This document shows positions 62,664 through 64,000 of a stretch of 64,000 nt of DNA, piece after piece (position 1 is the stretch's first letter; every line of letters starts with the position of its first letter). A program made the position numbers and the translations under genes. A model generated the notes under the pieces. It did not search any database and was not told where the DNA came from. It saw only the letters and a list, made by a program, of their open reading frames with translations. The DNA is from Megalobrama amblycephala. Its lineage: Eukaryota > Chordata > Actinopteri > Cypriniformes > Xenocyprididae. The DNA lies in contig NC_063054.1 of assembly GCF_018812025.1 (NCBI RefSeq), positions 35,229,396 to 35,293,395 on the forward strand, given 5' to 3'.

Positions 62664-63474
62664 TTTTTTTATCTGATCGGTTTTGTTCCATTATAGCATT
62701 TAAGTAATGGTCGGTTTTGTTCGGTTGCAAGATCTCAATTCATTTTGCTATGAGATTTCAATGAATGACTGTCACTTTGTTCCTTTAGGAGATTTCAGTA
62801 GCATTCAGATTCGTTCCTTTACGAGATCTCAATGCCTGTCGGTTTTGTTTTTCGTTATGAGATTTCAATTTCAATCATGGTCGGTTTTGTTCCTTTAGGA
62901 GCTCTCAATAGCAGTCAGTTTTGTTTCATTATGAGATTTCAGTGACGATCGGTTTTGTTCCTTTGCGAGATCTCAATTTTGTTCCTTTAGGAGATTTCAA
63001 TGACGGTCGGGTTTGTTCCTTTGCGAGATCTCAATGATGGTCAATTTTGTTCTTTTACGAGATTTCAATGACGGTCGGTTTTGTTCTGTTATGAGATTTC
63101 AAAGACAGTCGGCTTTGTTCCTTTATGAGATTTCAATGACGTCTGTTTTATTCTGTTACAAGATTTCAATGACGGTGAGTTTTGTTCCTTTAGGTGATCT
63201 CAATGATCTCAAAACATCACATCAGTTCATTCTTCGATTTCGTTTGAAGTATATTGGGGTCTTTATTATAAGATTTCAATGGTCGGTTCTGTTCCACTTC
63301 GAGATTTTAATGATGGTTGGTTTTGTTCCTGTATGAGATTTCAATGATGGTTGAATTTGAAACAGTTCAAACTGTCGATTTTGTTTAATTACAAGATTTC
63401 AATGATGGTCAGTTTTATTCAGGATTTCAACAACGGTCGGTTTTGTTCTATTATGAGATTTCAATGACATTTTG
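62664..63474. repeat. Minisatellite of about 33-36 bp units in adcy3 intron 5
   Basis: More than twenty imperfect copies of a unit made of GAGATTTCAATGACGGTC and GGTTTTGTTCCTTTA follow one another for about 800 bases. Open frames of up to 107 codons in it simply translate the repeat. The following adcy3 exon is not reached before 64000. Confidence 0.85.
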
Positions 63475-64000
63475 AAACCTTGTTTCAAGTCCCACTCGGA
63501 GGGAGTGTGAATAGAAACCGGAGGGTTTATACTTACAACAGAGCAAATGTTTATCTCTGAACATATTTTTGTAAAGTGTGTTGTGAAAATGAAATGTGAA
63601 TATATTTTCCATTAAATTTTGTTCAGATACCAAATATTTTGACAATCAAATACACATATACACTTAATATAATCCGTGCACTGGTGATGCACGGATTAGT
63701 GTTTTATTATTAGTAGTACTATTATTTATCTCTTTATATATTTTTATTTTATTTTATTATTTTTTGTAAAAAGTGTTTTCATGCATGTTTGGTGGGAATT
63801 TTAGTTGCATTTACGCTGTTCAGACCAGCAGGGGTCACCAGTGTGTGGTGTTTAAAATGCTTCAAAACAGTGAATCATTTTTCAAAGCAACTGTTTTAAT
63901 TTTTTCAAAGCTTTGAAAAGCATTGTTTCTCCCTTCACAAGTGTAATGTATTTTGCTGGGAGTTGGATTGAGAGGCGATCTGACCAATCATATTGCTCAA
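63475..64000. other. adcy3 intron 5, right edge of window
   Basis: No exon of adcy3 and no recognisable repeat is seen here. Sequence TTCAGACCAGCAGGGGTCACC near 63820 looks like part of a dispersed element, without assignment. Confidence 0.3.

Noticed and set aside
63013..63336. 107-codon open frame near the right edge
   Set aside because: It lies wholly within the minisatellite and translates its units. It is not a gene.

Overview
This window is nuclear DNA from a teleost fish, most likely a cyprinid. The reasons are multi-exon genes with GT-AG introns, AT-rich intergenic DNA packed with fish-type DNA transposons (foldback MITEs, Tc1, hAT, TTAA-target elements), a truncated fish L1, a tRNA-like SINE, and long TA, CA and GA microsatellites. 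The window lies in the conserved FOS-JDP2-BATF neighbourhood, which in mammals holds the same three AP-1 family genes in that order. Species and a/b paralogue suffixes are inferred; exon structures are read from the sequence.

Layout: (1) 3.1-5.5 kb, minus strand: c-fos (fosab-like), four exons, 352 residues, with TATA box, CRE and a CArG/serum response element arranged as in the mammalian FOS promoter. (2) 7.4-11.2 kb, plus strand: a second intact Fos-family gene, 337 residues, divergently oriented to the first, with identical intron positions around the bZIP and its own upstream CArG/ETS element. (3) 11.5-11.7 kb: a compact CRE plus ETS/CArG module, a likely stimulus-responsive enhancer. (4) 21.3-25.6 kb, plus: jdp2, a non-coding first exon and three coding exons, 166 residues. 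(5) 36.5-46.7 kb, plus: batf, three coding exons, 124 residues. (6) 55.1 kb to beyond the window, plus: the first five coding exons of adenylyl cyclase 3, up to the middle of the first catalytic domain.

The four bZIP genes encode parts of one regulatory network. Fos proteins dimerise with Jun to activate AP-1/CRE sites, while JDP2 and BATF compete for Jun and usually repress or redirect AP-1. Adenylyl cyclase makes the cAMP that drives CREB at CREs such as those in the fos promoter, so its placement here is suggestive, but nothing in the sequence shows shared control.

The rest is almost entirely repeats. The most informative are a Tc1 element whose right arm has been replaced by a copy of a neighbouring segment, a hAT element with a perfect 8-bp target duplication inside another transposon, and two inverted ~970-bp TTAA elements flanking jdp2. 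No CRISPR array, rRNA, tRNA gene or obviously new biological system was seen. The best candidates for new biology are the extra fos gene and the regulatory modules around it.
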